DNA of 64,000 bases from Cololabis saira. Lineage: Eukaryota; Chordata; Actinopteri; Beloniformes; Belonidae. Of the stretch, positions 12,297 through 22,169 are shown one piece after another. The stretch lies in assembly GCF_033807715.1 (NCBI RefSeq), contig NC_084599.1, positions 5,694,125 through 5,758,124 on the forward strand, read 5' to 3'. The position numbers and the translations under genes were made by a program. The first letter of the stretch is position 1; each line of letters begins with the position of its first letter. The notes below the pieces were generated by a model that saw nothing but the letters and a program-made list of their open reading frames with translations, was not told the DNA's origin and made no database searches.

Positions 12297-14609
12297 CTAC
12301 AACAGCAGTCTCCTGTTTCCCTTTGCAAAAACTCTCACAAACTCATCCATGTCCAAGTTATTTGTGATACACTTCTCATGGGCCAAGATCACCAGATTCC
12401 TCTTTCTCTTGTGTAACATGGTGCGACGATAGGGGGTTAGAACCCGTGACAATGTGGAGAAGGAACTCTCACATGCTGCTGAAGACACACCAATTACCAG
12501 GGCTGTTACATACAATTTATGCAACTCAGGAAAGGCTTCCCTGTATTCCTGCAGGTGTTTACACACAGTGGACAGGTCTGTTTCATTTGGACAATGCTTG
12601 AGCAACATCTGTTTTGCCACAAGGATTTCATTTTTCAGACTTGCATTGTCTGCCACTGTGCCAGCCAGCACAGCCAGAGGGTGCAACTGTGTTGAATCTA
12701 GAAATGCACTAGATTTGGGTGCAAGACTAGATATGGCTTTCATCCGGTCAACATTTCTCTGTGAAAATTTAGTTTCCATTTCTGAAATGGCCCTGTCAAG
12801 GATGTTGAGCAGAGATCTTTTCAGAGATTGATGGGCATTAAGGGTAGGATCATCAGAGTCTGTATGGCCCACAGTTGAGAGCACAACACTTTGACCAAGG
12901 TGTTTGCTCATTGTTCTCCTTCTCTTTGGAGGATGTGAATCATCTCCTGCCGCCACCTGAGATAACTCTGCCCAATAATCATCTTCCCGAATGTTTTTTA
13001 GGGACTCCAGTGCTGCACCTACAACCTCAGAGGCACTGCACATATCCACAGACTGAGCCTGTAGAATTGCATTTGCTGGTTTCAAGAAACCAAGCACCCG
13101 CACTAGAAACTTTCCAGTCTCAAAGAAGTGATGCCTCTTAATTTGACATTGCAGGCCTGATGCCTCAGTGCACAGGTCAACTGCAGCAGCATCATCCTCT
13201 GTCATCTCAGATAGGATACTGAGAATATGGTCTTGATTTTCAACAATGCACCTTGTCACCTCATAGTGGCTTGTCCATCGGATTTCAAGCAGCCTTTTAA
13301 GATGAGGTGCATCATATTTCTTGGACACATGGTGGTGCTGAAAAAACTTGTAGAGTAAACTAGAGAGGTCAAAAAATCTTTTTGCACATGGTTCACTCTG
13401 CATGGCATGCACAACTACTAGGTGCAGTTGGTGGTTGAAGCAGTGGATATATGGGACATATCTATCAAGCTTATTTTGGAGCAGAGCTTGTACACCACCT
13501 CTTACCCCACTCATCACAGAAGCCCCATCATAACACTGACTAAGTATGTTGTCAGCACTGTAGCCAGCATCAGAAAGGTGTGTCAGTATCTCAGAGGTGA
13601 TGTACTCTGCATCAAGTTGATGCAAGTCAAGCAACCCAATAAGATGCTCCTCTGGCATGGAATTGCTGACAAAGCGAATCATCACAGACAAATTTTCCAC
13701 ATTGCACCTGTCTCTGGTCCCATCACTTTTGAGGCAGAACCCCGCAGAATCTGCATTTTCATATCTTTTCCTGATCTCTCCAAGCACCATGTCTGCCAGT
13801 GTTTCTATAATTTCATTTTGGATATCCTTAGATGTATATTTTGCATTCTTTGGGATACCCTTAGCAATGCTTGCTAATTACTCATCCTTCTCTAAGGTAT
13901 ACTCCATCAGCTTTAGAAAGAGACCTGAAGCAATGTCGTCGTCAGCTGCATCATGCCTCAAAGTTTCTGCAGTTCCACGGAGCCCCAACTCATTTACACA
14001 GAGAAACTTAACAGCACTGCCCACACTCTTGACATAGTAATGGTTTTTTTCAAGTTGTGTTTTACCAACCAACAGGGAGTCAACAGTTCCCCCTGTAGCC
14101 TCTCTGCTTTTGTGCTGAGTCCATACAGTTGAAGCATGCACATGGTTGTGGCTGGACACATGCCTCTGTAACCCCTTGTCTCGATCAAGTGCTGCTTTCC
14201 AGTTGTTAAAACCAGTTAAGGTAAAAGCAACATCCCTCTCATTAACAGCGCTGCCATATTTCCGACAGGGGAAACAGAAGCAGGCGTCTCGCACCACAGA
14301 ATACTCTAGCCATGGTCGTGTGCGGTACCAGGCAGGATTGAATGATCTCAATGTTGTACCAAATGCACGCTTTGGGTAGCTACCCAGTATTGGCTGAGAT
14401 GGTGCATTGCCATTTAAGTCACTGGGTAGCTGAGCAGGCTGCTTTGGGGGAGCACTTGTTGGGGGGATGGAGGGAGCTGGTGCAAAAGCAGTGCTTGCTG
14501 ATGCTAAAGGTACAGTATTGCTAGCTGCTGTCTCTGATGTAGTAGCAGCAGCATCATTGCTACTACTAGCAGCACTACACTTTTTAAAAGCTCTGAAGAA
14601 AGGATGCAT
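12297..14609 (-). pseudogene. hAT transposase with one in-frame stop
   Basis: A 770-residue frame on the minus strand, broken only by a TAA at 13880-13878; both sides are in the same frame. N-terminal part (14609-13881): low-complexity Ala/Ser/Pro leader, then a TTF-type zinc-binding segment (RDACFCFPCRKYG) and GFNNWKAALD, as in ZMYM1-like/DUF4371 hAT transposases. C-terminal part: KSDGTRD (probable first catalytic Asp region), CYDGASVMSG (second Asp), HCFNHQLHLVV, and the hAT C-terminal dimerisation region with SSAACESSFSTLSRV (catalytic Glu region) and KRKRNLVILAHE. hAT transposases excise and insert DNA with 8-bp duplications. Transposon origin is clear. Whether the stop inactivates it or is an error in the sequence cannot be told here. 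Confidence 0.88.
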
Positions 14610-14863
14610 TACACAGCATTAACTTTCTCTTTGTGAGCTGCTGGAAGCTGGTGCAGAAAATAAGCAAGCTTGCTTTGTAAAAAAACTAACAAAAAAAACC
14701 AACGCTGTGATTATAAGAAAAAACCAGTACAGAACTATAGACTGGGGCGGGGCTTTACGTAGGGGTCCGTCAGACACAGGTCACTTGTCTTCAGTTTGTC
14801 ACATGCAGTGGACGTGGGCACTCATCTCTGTGCTTGTAACGCTGCGGTTTCTTCGAAGTCTAA
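14610..14863. other. sequence 5' of the hAT gene
   Basis: Likely the 5' flank of the hAT transposon (minus orientation). No clear TIR found. It contains no other recognisable feature. Confidence 0.4.
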
Positions 14864-14936
14864 AGCCTGATTTATGGTTCTGCGTTAAATCGGCGCAGGC
14901 TCTGCGTTGGTGTAACGCGGTACCATAAATCAGCCT
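14864..14936. mobile_element. 73-bp palindromic Harbinger-like MITE
   Basis: Inverted ends AGCCTGATTTATGGT and ACCATAAATCAGCCT, flanked on both sides by TAA (14861-14863, 14937-14939). A 3-bp TWA duplication is typical of PIF/Harbinger. A longer relative lies at 50728-50858. Confidence 0.75.
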
Positions 14937-14939
14937 TAA

Positions 14940-15208
14940 CGCGACAGCCCGGCTTTGTTTGGGAACTTTCGAGGCTGACAGCGAACCACGTGACCAGTCA
15001 CGTGTAGGTCACGTGTAGGGAATGTTTTTTTTTGTTTTTTGTTTTTATTTAACATTTGCAAAAAGTACAATGATTACAATTCTTCACATTATGCAATTTC
15101 AAGTTGAATTATAACATATAAAGAGTATATGGTACCAGCTGGTAGTGACGGGTGCTCTGGTAAAATAAAATAAAAATAAAAAAAGTCCCGCCCAGACCAG
15201 GTGTTCAT
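14940..15208. other. spacer with AT-rich tail-like segment
   Basis: TTTTATTTAACATTTGCAAA and following bases (15026-15180) resemble an inverted LINE 3' end with an A-rich tail, but it is too short to assign. Confidence 0.3.
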
Positions 15209-15246
15209 TGACGTCACGCCGGACGGTTGACGTCACCACTATATAA
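15209..15246 (+). promoter_or_regulatory. two CRE sites and a TATA box
   Basis: Two perfect TGACGTCA cyclic-AMP-response elements at 15209-15216 and 15228-15235 are followed at once by TATATAA at 15240-15246. The arrangement fits a core promoter firing to the right, with a start expected around 15270-15280. It lies about 1.4 kb upstream of the duplicated-domain gene at 16592, or about 0.25 kb if the transposon at 15462-16587 is removed. The promoter-gene link is inference. Confidence 0.55.
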
Positions 15247-15461
15247 CGGCTGCTCGTGGTTTCGACGCTCATTCTGCATCAACGCTGATACAGGATGGGT
15301 TTTTGGATATTTTACCGAAACAAAGATACCCATTTCTGATTAATTTACAACTTTTTGTTTACAATGGTTGTAGAGGAAATCTAAAAAAAAAAGATATGGA
15401 GAATTGCCAACAAAAATCTCACAGAAGAGGAGCCTTCGGGAAGATGAGGAGGGTTTTTTAA

Positions 15462-16587
15462 AAGGAACCCTGGCTATTAAGACATGTAGGTCTTAAAAGA
15501 TAAATGTTGGTATCAATTATAACAATGTGATATAAAAAACCTTTTTGATGTCTTAGTTTTTATAAAATTTGAAAATATAATTTAACTAGTAGGTCGCCAT
15601 TGTTGTTTACATTCTGGGTAGTGACGTCAGACGGTGGCTCCTGCTAACCCCCGTACACTGTTTTGACACCCAGAAACAGATGAAAACACAGCTAAACAGG
15701 TGACGGCGCACCAGAAACACAGATCAAAACACAGCTAAACATTAAGGTGACGGCGCACCTACAAAAAAGTAAAAAAAACAAAAAAAAAAAGTACAGCACC
15801 ATAAAGCATGAACTATAAAAACACCATAAAACTCAGATAGACTAACCGACCACACGTTTCAACTAGCAGATAGCCGATGCTATAATAAAAACCCCAGCCA
15901 GATCTGGTGTCATTAAATTAAATAAAGATGTTCTTGCCTATTGGAAGCGAAGTCTGCGCCTCCCGTTTCGTCAAAGTCCCGGGCCAGTCCCCTGAGCCTC
16001 TGATCTGTCATCACCCAGCACCGAAGCCGGTTTTAGGGGGGGGCAGGGGTGGTCTATGCCCACCCAAACGTGCATATTGCCGACCGGCGTCTCCATCCCG
16101 GCCAGAGCCTACGGCGTCTACGGCGTAGGCTACGGCATCTACGGCGTAGGCTACGCTGGCTACGGCGTAGCCTACGCCGTCTACGCCGTGCCTAATGCAC
16201 TGGTAAGATGCGCACGACTTTGATCATTTTTGCAGATCTCCCGTGCATCACAGAACTTTGATCCAGTTTGCCTGAACCGAGACGTCGTATGGGCTCCCTC
16301 GTCAGCCTCCACGGCCGGGAGAGAGCTGCTCATCTGTGTTTTAGATACCTGTCCCAGTTAAACTAACGCGGCTTATCTTCCCAGAGCCACCGCTCTACGT
16401 CATCGCCCCCAGAATGCATTGCGCAGGTAAAACATGGTGATAAATATGTGATATATAAAATATGTGATAAACATTGTAGATTTTTAAAGCAATTAGATTA
16501 TTTTATGTGTTTCTAACAACATATTTTAGTATAAGAGAACAATTGTGGCTAATTAGGGACTACATGTCTTAATAGCCAGGGTTCCTT
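15462..16587. mobile_element. TTAA-flanked DNA transposon, 1126 bp
   Basis: Terminal inverted repeats are identical over 28 bp, starting AAGGAACCCTGGCTATTAAG on each strand, with TTAA on both sides (15458-15461 and 16588-16591). A TTAA duplication is typical of Kolobok/T2 or piggyBac; the ends do not start CCC, so I favour a Kolobok-type element. No transposase is visible. GGTGACGGCGCACC repeats occur near 15700-15760, and a TACGGCGTAG palindromic cluster (16105-16195) may be a nested insertion. Confidence 0.75.
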
Positions 16588-16591
16588 TTAA

Positions 16592-18080
16592 GAAAAGCAA
16601 CAAGGTTCAGCCAGTGGACATAACTGATGAAGCAGTTGTGTCTCAACCGAACGACGACCTCCATTCTGTGGAAGAACGAAAAGACATGGAAAAAGAAGAG
16701 AAATTAAAGGTGTCTGTTAAACTTGTGATGAAGGAACTGACTGAGCTAGCCTCTATGAATTCATCTATATCTTGCGGCGCAGAAGAACTCAAGTTCTTCT
16801 GGGCTCAAGTAAAGGACCAACATTTTAGGGGCACGTGGCGCAGCTGGTAGTGCAGGCGTCTCACAGCAAGAAGGTCCTGGGTTCCATTCCCGCCGGGGGA
16901 CGCTGTGGGCGCTGAAGTGCGTGTTAGCTCCCCCATGACTTCAGTGCCCGGTTGGTGAAAGAGCCTTTCTGTGTGGAGTTTAAATGTTCTCCCCGTGTTC
17001 CCTTGGGTAGCTAATGTGAGCTACCCTCACAAAAACATGCAGCAGTCCTGGGCTATACTGCCCCCTCTGGCCAACCGGGGAACAGATGGGGTGGGGAGGA
17101 TCCGGCCGGTATAACGTGATCCTTCCACGCGCTACGTCCGGCCGGAGAAACCCCACCCTGTCTGGTGAAAAGATGCGGCCTGTTCATTCCTCAGGTTAAG
17201 AAGGAGACCTGAGCTCAGTGCAGGACCTCCCGGGGTTGGTAGAGGATGGCAATGCCCAGGACTGTCACTTAGGTAGGAGCACGGGGTGGTAAAAATGGGA
17301 AAAAACCGGGATAAAAATATTAAAAAAAAAAAAAAAAAAAAGGACCAACATTTTGACATTCCTGAAACAGCGTTCAAAAAACTACACAGGAAAATTTTCA
17401 AGAGTCTTTGCACTGAACTTTCCTGCACAAAAAGCGATATTCTTTTTTTCATGGTTCTACAAAGGTCGACTTTCATCAAAATTATTGCAGCCTGTGCTGA
17501 GCAGCACTCAGAAGTCTTCCCTCTTGGAAACGGTCTCTTTGTCGACACGTCAAGCCCCAAGAAAAGAAAAAAGTCCCTCAATGGTCACATCCTGTACCCG
17601 AAGAGAGGCTTGGGTGGAAGAACCTCAACAGGTCCAGGAAAAAATCAAAACATCAGTCAAACAAGTTGTTGAGAAGCTGCTCGCACATCTCCTTTCAATG
17701 TCAGATCTGTCAGACGGCAACCTTGACATTTTTGATCGGTTCTTTGTGAAAGTCTGGGATAAAATAAACAGAGAATATTTTGACATTCCCGAAGATTTAT
17801 GGAAAAAACTACCAATGAAAATTCTACAATATCTTGTCATCTCACTTAACTGTAGAAAAGAGGATGTCATGCAAGCCGTGTCAGAATCAGCTGTAAGTGA
17901 AATTGTTGCCAGATGTATTCTCGTACACCTGAAGAGCTATAGCAAGAAAAAATCCCGATTGGCAAGAATTGTTGGACGTGAATTTGGACCTTTATGGGAG
18001 GAATGGAAGATCATTTATGATAGGAAAGACAAAGGTGGACAAGGCAGAGAAGGAGGAGACCTGAGCTCAGTGCAGGGTTG
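16592..18080 (+). pseudogene. unrecognised gene with duplicated domain, interrupted by SINE
   Basis: I do not recognise this family. An open frame starts immediately after the TTAA transposon (first Met at 16686) and reads to DQHF at 16826, where a SINE is inserted. It resumes at 17355 with DIPETAFKKLHRKIFKSL. Near 17555-17570, in an A-rich run, the frame shifts to one continuing to a stop before 18081. Two copies of a domain are visible: KLVMKELTEL ... FFWAQVKDQHFDIPE ... LCTELSCTKSDIL, and KQVVEKLLAHLLSM ... FFVKVWDKI ... FDIPEDLWKKL ... LVISLNCRKEDVM followed by EIVARCILVHLK. Both look helical. The C-terminus has KKSRLARIVGREFGPLWEEW. Upstream exons are not identified. It may be a host gene, a recent pseudogene or a gene from a larger transposon. 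Confidence 0.55.
16827..17338 (+). mobile_element. tRNA-derived SINE with 16-bp target duplication
   Basis: The head has a Pol III A box (TGGCGCAGCTGG, 16836-16847) and a B box-like GGTTCCATTCC (16880-16890), as in a tRNA-derived SINE. The body runs about 400 bp and ends in a poly(A) tract at 17322-17338. Flanking copies of AAAGGACCAACATTTT at 16811-16826 and 17339-17354 are a perfect target-site duplication. A 3' fragment of the same body recurs at 18040-18115. Confidence 0.93.
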
Positions 18081-18115
18081 ATGGCAATGCCCAGGCTGTA
18101 CTGGGTGAAGAAAAA
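18040..18115 (+). repeat. SINE 3' body fragment
   Basis: GGAGACCTGAGCTCAGTGCA, GATGGCAATGCCCAGG and AAAAATGGGAAAAAA.CGGGA match the 3' half of the SINE at 16827-17338, with a short internal deletion. Confidence 0.75.
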
Positions 18116-18149
18116 TGGGAAAAAATCGGGATTGATGCCAATTCTGCTG

Positions 18150-18400
18150 CAAGGAGGACGATTACAGAATGCAGTGTGCAGACGGTACATAGGAAAACTT
18201 GATACGCTGTTTTGTGAGTTGGAGGCAACACTGAACGACAGACCCATCACAAAAACCCAATGACCTCGAGGCCCTAACACCCAATCATCTTCTGTTGCTA
18301 AAAGGAAAACCCATCTTTCCACCAGGACTCTTTGAGCAGAACGATCTGTACACAAGGAGAAGATGGAGACAAGTACAGTACATTGTAGAACTCTTTTAAG
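18150..18400 (+). pseudogene. BEL/Pao retrotransposon integrase fragment
   Basis: Two frames meet near 18255: [13 protein letters not shown], then [15 protein letters not shown], followed by [18 protein letters not shown]. These are the signature of the C-terminal end of BEL/Pao integrase (LTPNHLL and the RRRW-QY region). Only about 80 codons survive, with a frameshift. No LTR was identified nearby. Confidence 0.8.
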
Positions 18401-18717
18401 ATCCGAGTACTTACTTGTGATGCAGGTAAGACAAAGGTGGACAAGGCAGAGAAGAAAGTTTTGTTATCAAGAAGATTAGGAAAATCCTTTTTTTTAATTT
18501 GATTTATTTTATTTTTGTACACAAGGAGAAGATGGATGCAGGTAAGTTTTGTTATCATCAAAGATTGGGAAAATCCTTTTTTTTTTTAAACTTGATTTCT
18601 TTTATTTTGTAGATGTAAAAATATGTTAAACTATCTTGATAAGATTTTGAGTCTTTGCAGTGCATTAATTTGTGTTCCCTCGCCCAAGTTTAGAGTCTCA
18701 ATACCCTCTAAACATGT
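18401..18717. other. unassigned spacer
   Basis: Contains two short copies of GATGCAGGTAAG / GTTTTGTTATCA-like sequence (18420-18490 and 18535-18580), a small local duplication. No gene seen. Confidence 0.4.
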
Positions 18718-19190
18718 GGACATGTGGTTATTAAAAGGTGCATTATTACAGCATACGATTGTGGTTATTATTATTATTATTTAGATAATAAATAATTAGA
18801 TATTATCTTTACTTATCTCATGCCACATTGGAACCAGTCTTTTAAAACTTAATGTTTGATATCACTGGTATTTGGAGTTTTGTGACCAATAGAAACTCAA
18901 ATCTCTATTGTAGTACAACATAATAAGCCACACAGCAGAAATTGGCACCAATACTGTGCAATTATGGTAACTTTAATTGGATTGCAAAATAGCCACCAAG
19001 CACGAAGCTTTACATGCATGGCACACTTTGTAATGTCATGCAGCATGAGCCATAATGACATGTGTAATTGCCTTATTATTCTTTTTTTATTTTTATTCTC
19101 AGAGTAATCAATCACTGTGCAATAATAATAATGATAATAATAATAACCACAATCATATGCTGCAACAATGCACCTTTCAATAACCATGTC
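18718..19190. repeat. inverted-repeat element with ATT-rich arms
   Basis: TGGTTATTAAAAGGTGCATT with following CAGCATACGATTGTGG near 18725-18775 has an inverted, slightly diverged partner at about 19135-19188. Arms are roughly 55-60 bp with ATT triplet runs at their inner ends. Probably a MITE; no target duplication assigned. Confidence 0.6.
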
Positions 19191-20223
19191 TACCTCACAC
19201 GCCTGCACCTTTCACTTTTAAAAAAAATTGTATTTATGTTAATAAGAGCTGTATACGGTAGATTCTGCACTAGTGGTTGCCAGTTTTAGATGTAGGTATT
19301 TATTTGAAATGTAATAAATGTTGTCTAATAAATATGGATGTAATGTGCTGTTGCAGATCATAATTGCCATCATTCAGACATTATTCCATCTATTTCAAAT
19401 GCTGATCAAACAGAGGAACAAATTGTCATTAAGAACTATCCTTGAAGAGTTAAATGGACATAACCCTGTAATATGAACATATATAAAAGATTTTCCTTTC
19501 CACGTCAGTCCATGTTTTCCATGTAACACCACGTGACGTCACACCACTGCACAAGCAGAACAGCCCGCACCATCCAGGCCTCTAAACACCCATCAAAAGT
19601 ACGCACGGTCTGCCACATGCACAACATGCAGAGAAAAATTACAAGAAATCTTGCAACCACTAGTGTCAGAATCTACGGTATAGTGAAAGCATACACCAGA
19701 CTACAGAATCATAAATGCATGGGAGTGAATGTGCATGCGTTCATGTTTGCAGCTCATTAGAATTAGAATCAGAATCAGGTTTATTTGGCTCCAATTTATT
19801 GGAGCGTCGACATTTTTCCAATTAAGAAAAATGATCAGAATCAGAAGACTCAGAATCAGAATCAGAAGGCAAGGCAAGTTTATTTGTAGAGCACAATTCA
19901 ACAGCAGGTAATTCACCGGTGCAACTACGGGCGACCTGTCCAGGGACGTCCTGACCGCCGCATCTCACCCTGACTGCTGGGATGATAAAGTAGCATTTCA
20001 GGTGTGTTTTTAATTTGCACCATTTCCATGCTGATGGAAGTGAAGTCCCACCAACGAGACTGAAGGTTGATGGGAGGGAACCGGCGGCGCCGCGGTCCTT
20101 GAGGACCGGGACGGTCTGGGACCAGAGCAGAACCTTCATGATAGTTTCACACCTTTTAGGGAGTGAAAGGAGGGAGAAATATGAAATGTTCTATTTGTCA
20201 TGACTTGGTGTTGTTTAAAGGAC
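19191..20223. other. intergenic stretch with small repeats
   Basis: Holds an (AATCAG)-rich patch at 19755-19870 followed by AAGGCAAGGCAAGTTTATTT, a motif typical of fish LINE/L2 tails in inverse orientation. No supported gene. Confidence 0.4.
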
Positions 20224-20806
20224 TTTAATCACTTTTACTGATCTGCTTTTGATTATCTGAGTTCATTGATCTTCACACCTTGAAAGCTGTGAAAGGAGGG
20301 AATTGTTGGGAACGTATTTTAGCCTTTGCAGGACTAGGAGAACTAAAACACACATTAAAAAGGGCTAAACATCATTTGTGAGTGTTCTAACATTCAGGTA
20401 TCCCAGGCTCTCGTAGGTTAACTCGTCATCACTGGAAGTGGTTCCCTCGTCTCAGGAAACCAGCGACGGAGAGCAGCAGCCCAGAGCGGTTACTAGAGTT
20501 CAAGACTGAATCCACCATGTTTGGAGCCAAAGCAGACGAAGAGACCAGAGTGATCGGACCAATCAAGGCTCCAACGAAGGGAGGCCAAGTCTAAACCACG
20601 GTTCCTCCCCAGTTTAGACAATTATTTTGAAATATTGATCTAAATATTTGCATTTTTGTCAGAAGAAAACTAGGAAGCACATTCTTGATCTGTTCTTTTC
20701 TGGGAGGTTGTCAGGGGAACCGAACGGTCCGTGTGAAAGTTTACTTTGAATCTCCAATAAGAAAAAGTTGTTTGTCTTTATTTCTAACTATCTTCTCTCA
20801 TCAGCG
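20224..20806 (+). repeat. LTR-like block, copy 1
   Basis: About 580 bp that recurs at 23219-23796 with very few differences. Just before TGTTGGGAACGTATTTTAGC (about 20307) lies GTGAAAGGAGGGAAT, which resembles a polypurine tract. The block ends with an AATAAG and CTCTCATCA. That arrangement (polypurine tract, then TG...CA) would fit the 3' end of an LTR retroelement. No internal gene is seen, so this is inference. Confidence 0.6.
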
Positions 20807-21041
20807 AGCACGCAGGTTTAAACCAGCCGACACCAGACAATAAACTATCATTTTTTGTCCAGACTTGCTTTTAAACTTCCAGAGATGTAACATGAGATGA
20901 GTTTGTAAGATGCAGCATTTCTTCATGGTTGTTTCTGGTTCTCCTCATCATCATGTTCAGACTCTGCAGGGTTGGAGGAGCTCCACTCTGCCGCCCCCTG
21001 CAGGTGACCTGCTGCGTCGCAGTTAGACCAGTCAAGTTCAT
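20807..21041. other. unassigned spacer
   Basis: No feature recognised between the LTR-like block and the next repeat. Confidence 0.3.
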
Positions 21042-21531
21042 CTGTTTTCCACACCATTACTTATTTCAAGCACGGCTTTCTAAGGTATCCATCATTTGTG
21101 TGATGTCACAGACGGACCCAACAAATGTACCAATCAGCATTCAGAAAGATTCTCGGGGGGGAGTTCTTGTGGACAGGATTACGGAAGAGTATCAGGGCCA
21201 GGCAGGAGAAAAAATATTTGAGAGGGGAAGATTTTTTTTTATCGTGCACTTCGAAAAAAAAGTCGAAATGTCGAGATTAATGTTGAAATACAATTTCAAG
21301 AATAAAGTCAAAATTTCGCCTTTTTTCTCAACATTTCAACTTTATTCACAAAATACTTACTCACAAAAGAGTTTTTTCTCAACATTTAGACTTTTTTCCT
21401 CGAAATTGTACTTCAACATTAATCTCGACATTTTGACTTTTTCCTCAAAGTGCATAATGAAAAAAAAAAATCTTCCTCCTCTAAAATATTATCTTTATTT
21501 TTCTCCTGCCTGGCCCTAATACTCCTCTGTA
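21042..21531 (+). repeat. inverted-pair repeat, arm A
   Basis: The sequence from TTTTCCACACCATTA through GATGTCACAGACGGACCCAA to the hairpin MITE is the inverse of 24407-24911. About 140 bp of non-MITE sequence is shared as well as the MITE, so the MITE was already in place when the block was copied. Confidence 0.8.
21181..21531. mobile_element. hairpin MITE, copy 2 (ACGGAAGAGTAT family)
   Basis: The left end is ACGGAAGAGTATCAGGGCCA and the right end is the inverse, GGCCCTAATACTCCTCTGTA. ACAGGAT occurs on both sides, a possible 7-8-bp hAT-like target duplication. The interior is inverted GAAAAAAGTCGAAATGTCGA-type units with GTGCACTTCGA at the inner boundary. No ORF of its own. Confidence 0.75.
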
Positions 21532-21600
21532 CAGGATGACCCGTCTGACTCTGGATGTGCTTTTATAAAAGACTGGGACCTCAAATTGGTGTGGAGACTC

Positions 21601-21606
21601 TTTATT
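21601..21606 (-). terminator. lrrc41 polyadenylation signal
   Basis: AATAAA on the minus strand, about 160 bp beyond the lrrc41 stop codon; the first good signal in the expected 3' UTR (21766 downward). Confidence 0.65.
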
Positions 21607-21766
21607 GTTCTGGTCTTTGTCCATAAAAAAAAACCAAACTCTGTTTGACTTCAAAAATGTAGAAACTAAACAGCTGAACAGAAGAAGAATGTTGATTTTA
21701 CAGAAGTTTGGCAGTAAAAGCGATAAAATACCCAGTCTGTAAAAGAATGGTGGAGCTTCTCCACCT

Positions 21767-21986
21767 TCACATGTTGCTCACATGGTCCACCATGGTGTCG
21801 GTGGACTTCCAGCCCTCCACCAGCAGGCCGGCCACCAGCTCCAGCCGCTGCAGCGCGGCCGTCCACGTGTCCGGGTCCCGGTCCGCAGGGTTCTCCCTCA
21901 GGTCCAGGACCAGGCCCTGGGGGGCAGCCAGACCTGCCAGCCTCTTAGCGAACCGCAGCAGCTCTGGCGGCCGGATGAAGTTGGAG
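21767..21986 (-). CDS. lrrc41: leucine-rich repeat protein 41, last coding exon
   Basis: The acceptor TTTGTCGTCCTCAG is followed by codons that, joined to the previous exon, read LDISSNFIRPPELLRFAKRL and then LVLDLRENP, GWKSTDTMVDHVSNM and stop at 21767. The human LRRC41 tail, as I recall it, has the same LDISSNxI...LLEFAKRL segment and a similar ending (W-S-x-x-x-A-D-Y-V-S-x-M). LRRC41 (MUF1) is a leucine-rich repeat, Elongin BC-box protein that acts as a substrate receptor for cullin-RING ubiquitin ligases. Seven exons found in this window are phase-compatible in order. The BC-box and N-terminal exons are off-window or unrecognised. Confidence 0.88.
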
Positions 21987-22169
21987 CTGAGGACGACAAA
22001 CGAGACAACGAAGGAATGAGCTGATGGTGACGGAGCAGGCTCTGCTGACTGAAGGATCATGGGAAATATGAGGCTCTGCAGACTTCTGGGAGGTATTTGT
22101 CTAAAACTAAGACGCACCACGAGTGATGACTTTTAATGTTTTGAGGCAAGAAAAAGGATCTAAAACTAA

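Noticed and set aside
16831..16903. tRNA gene suggested by A and B boxes
   Set aside because: No cloverleaf can be completed; the segment is the head of a SINE with poly(A) tail and target duplication.
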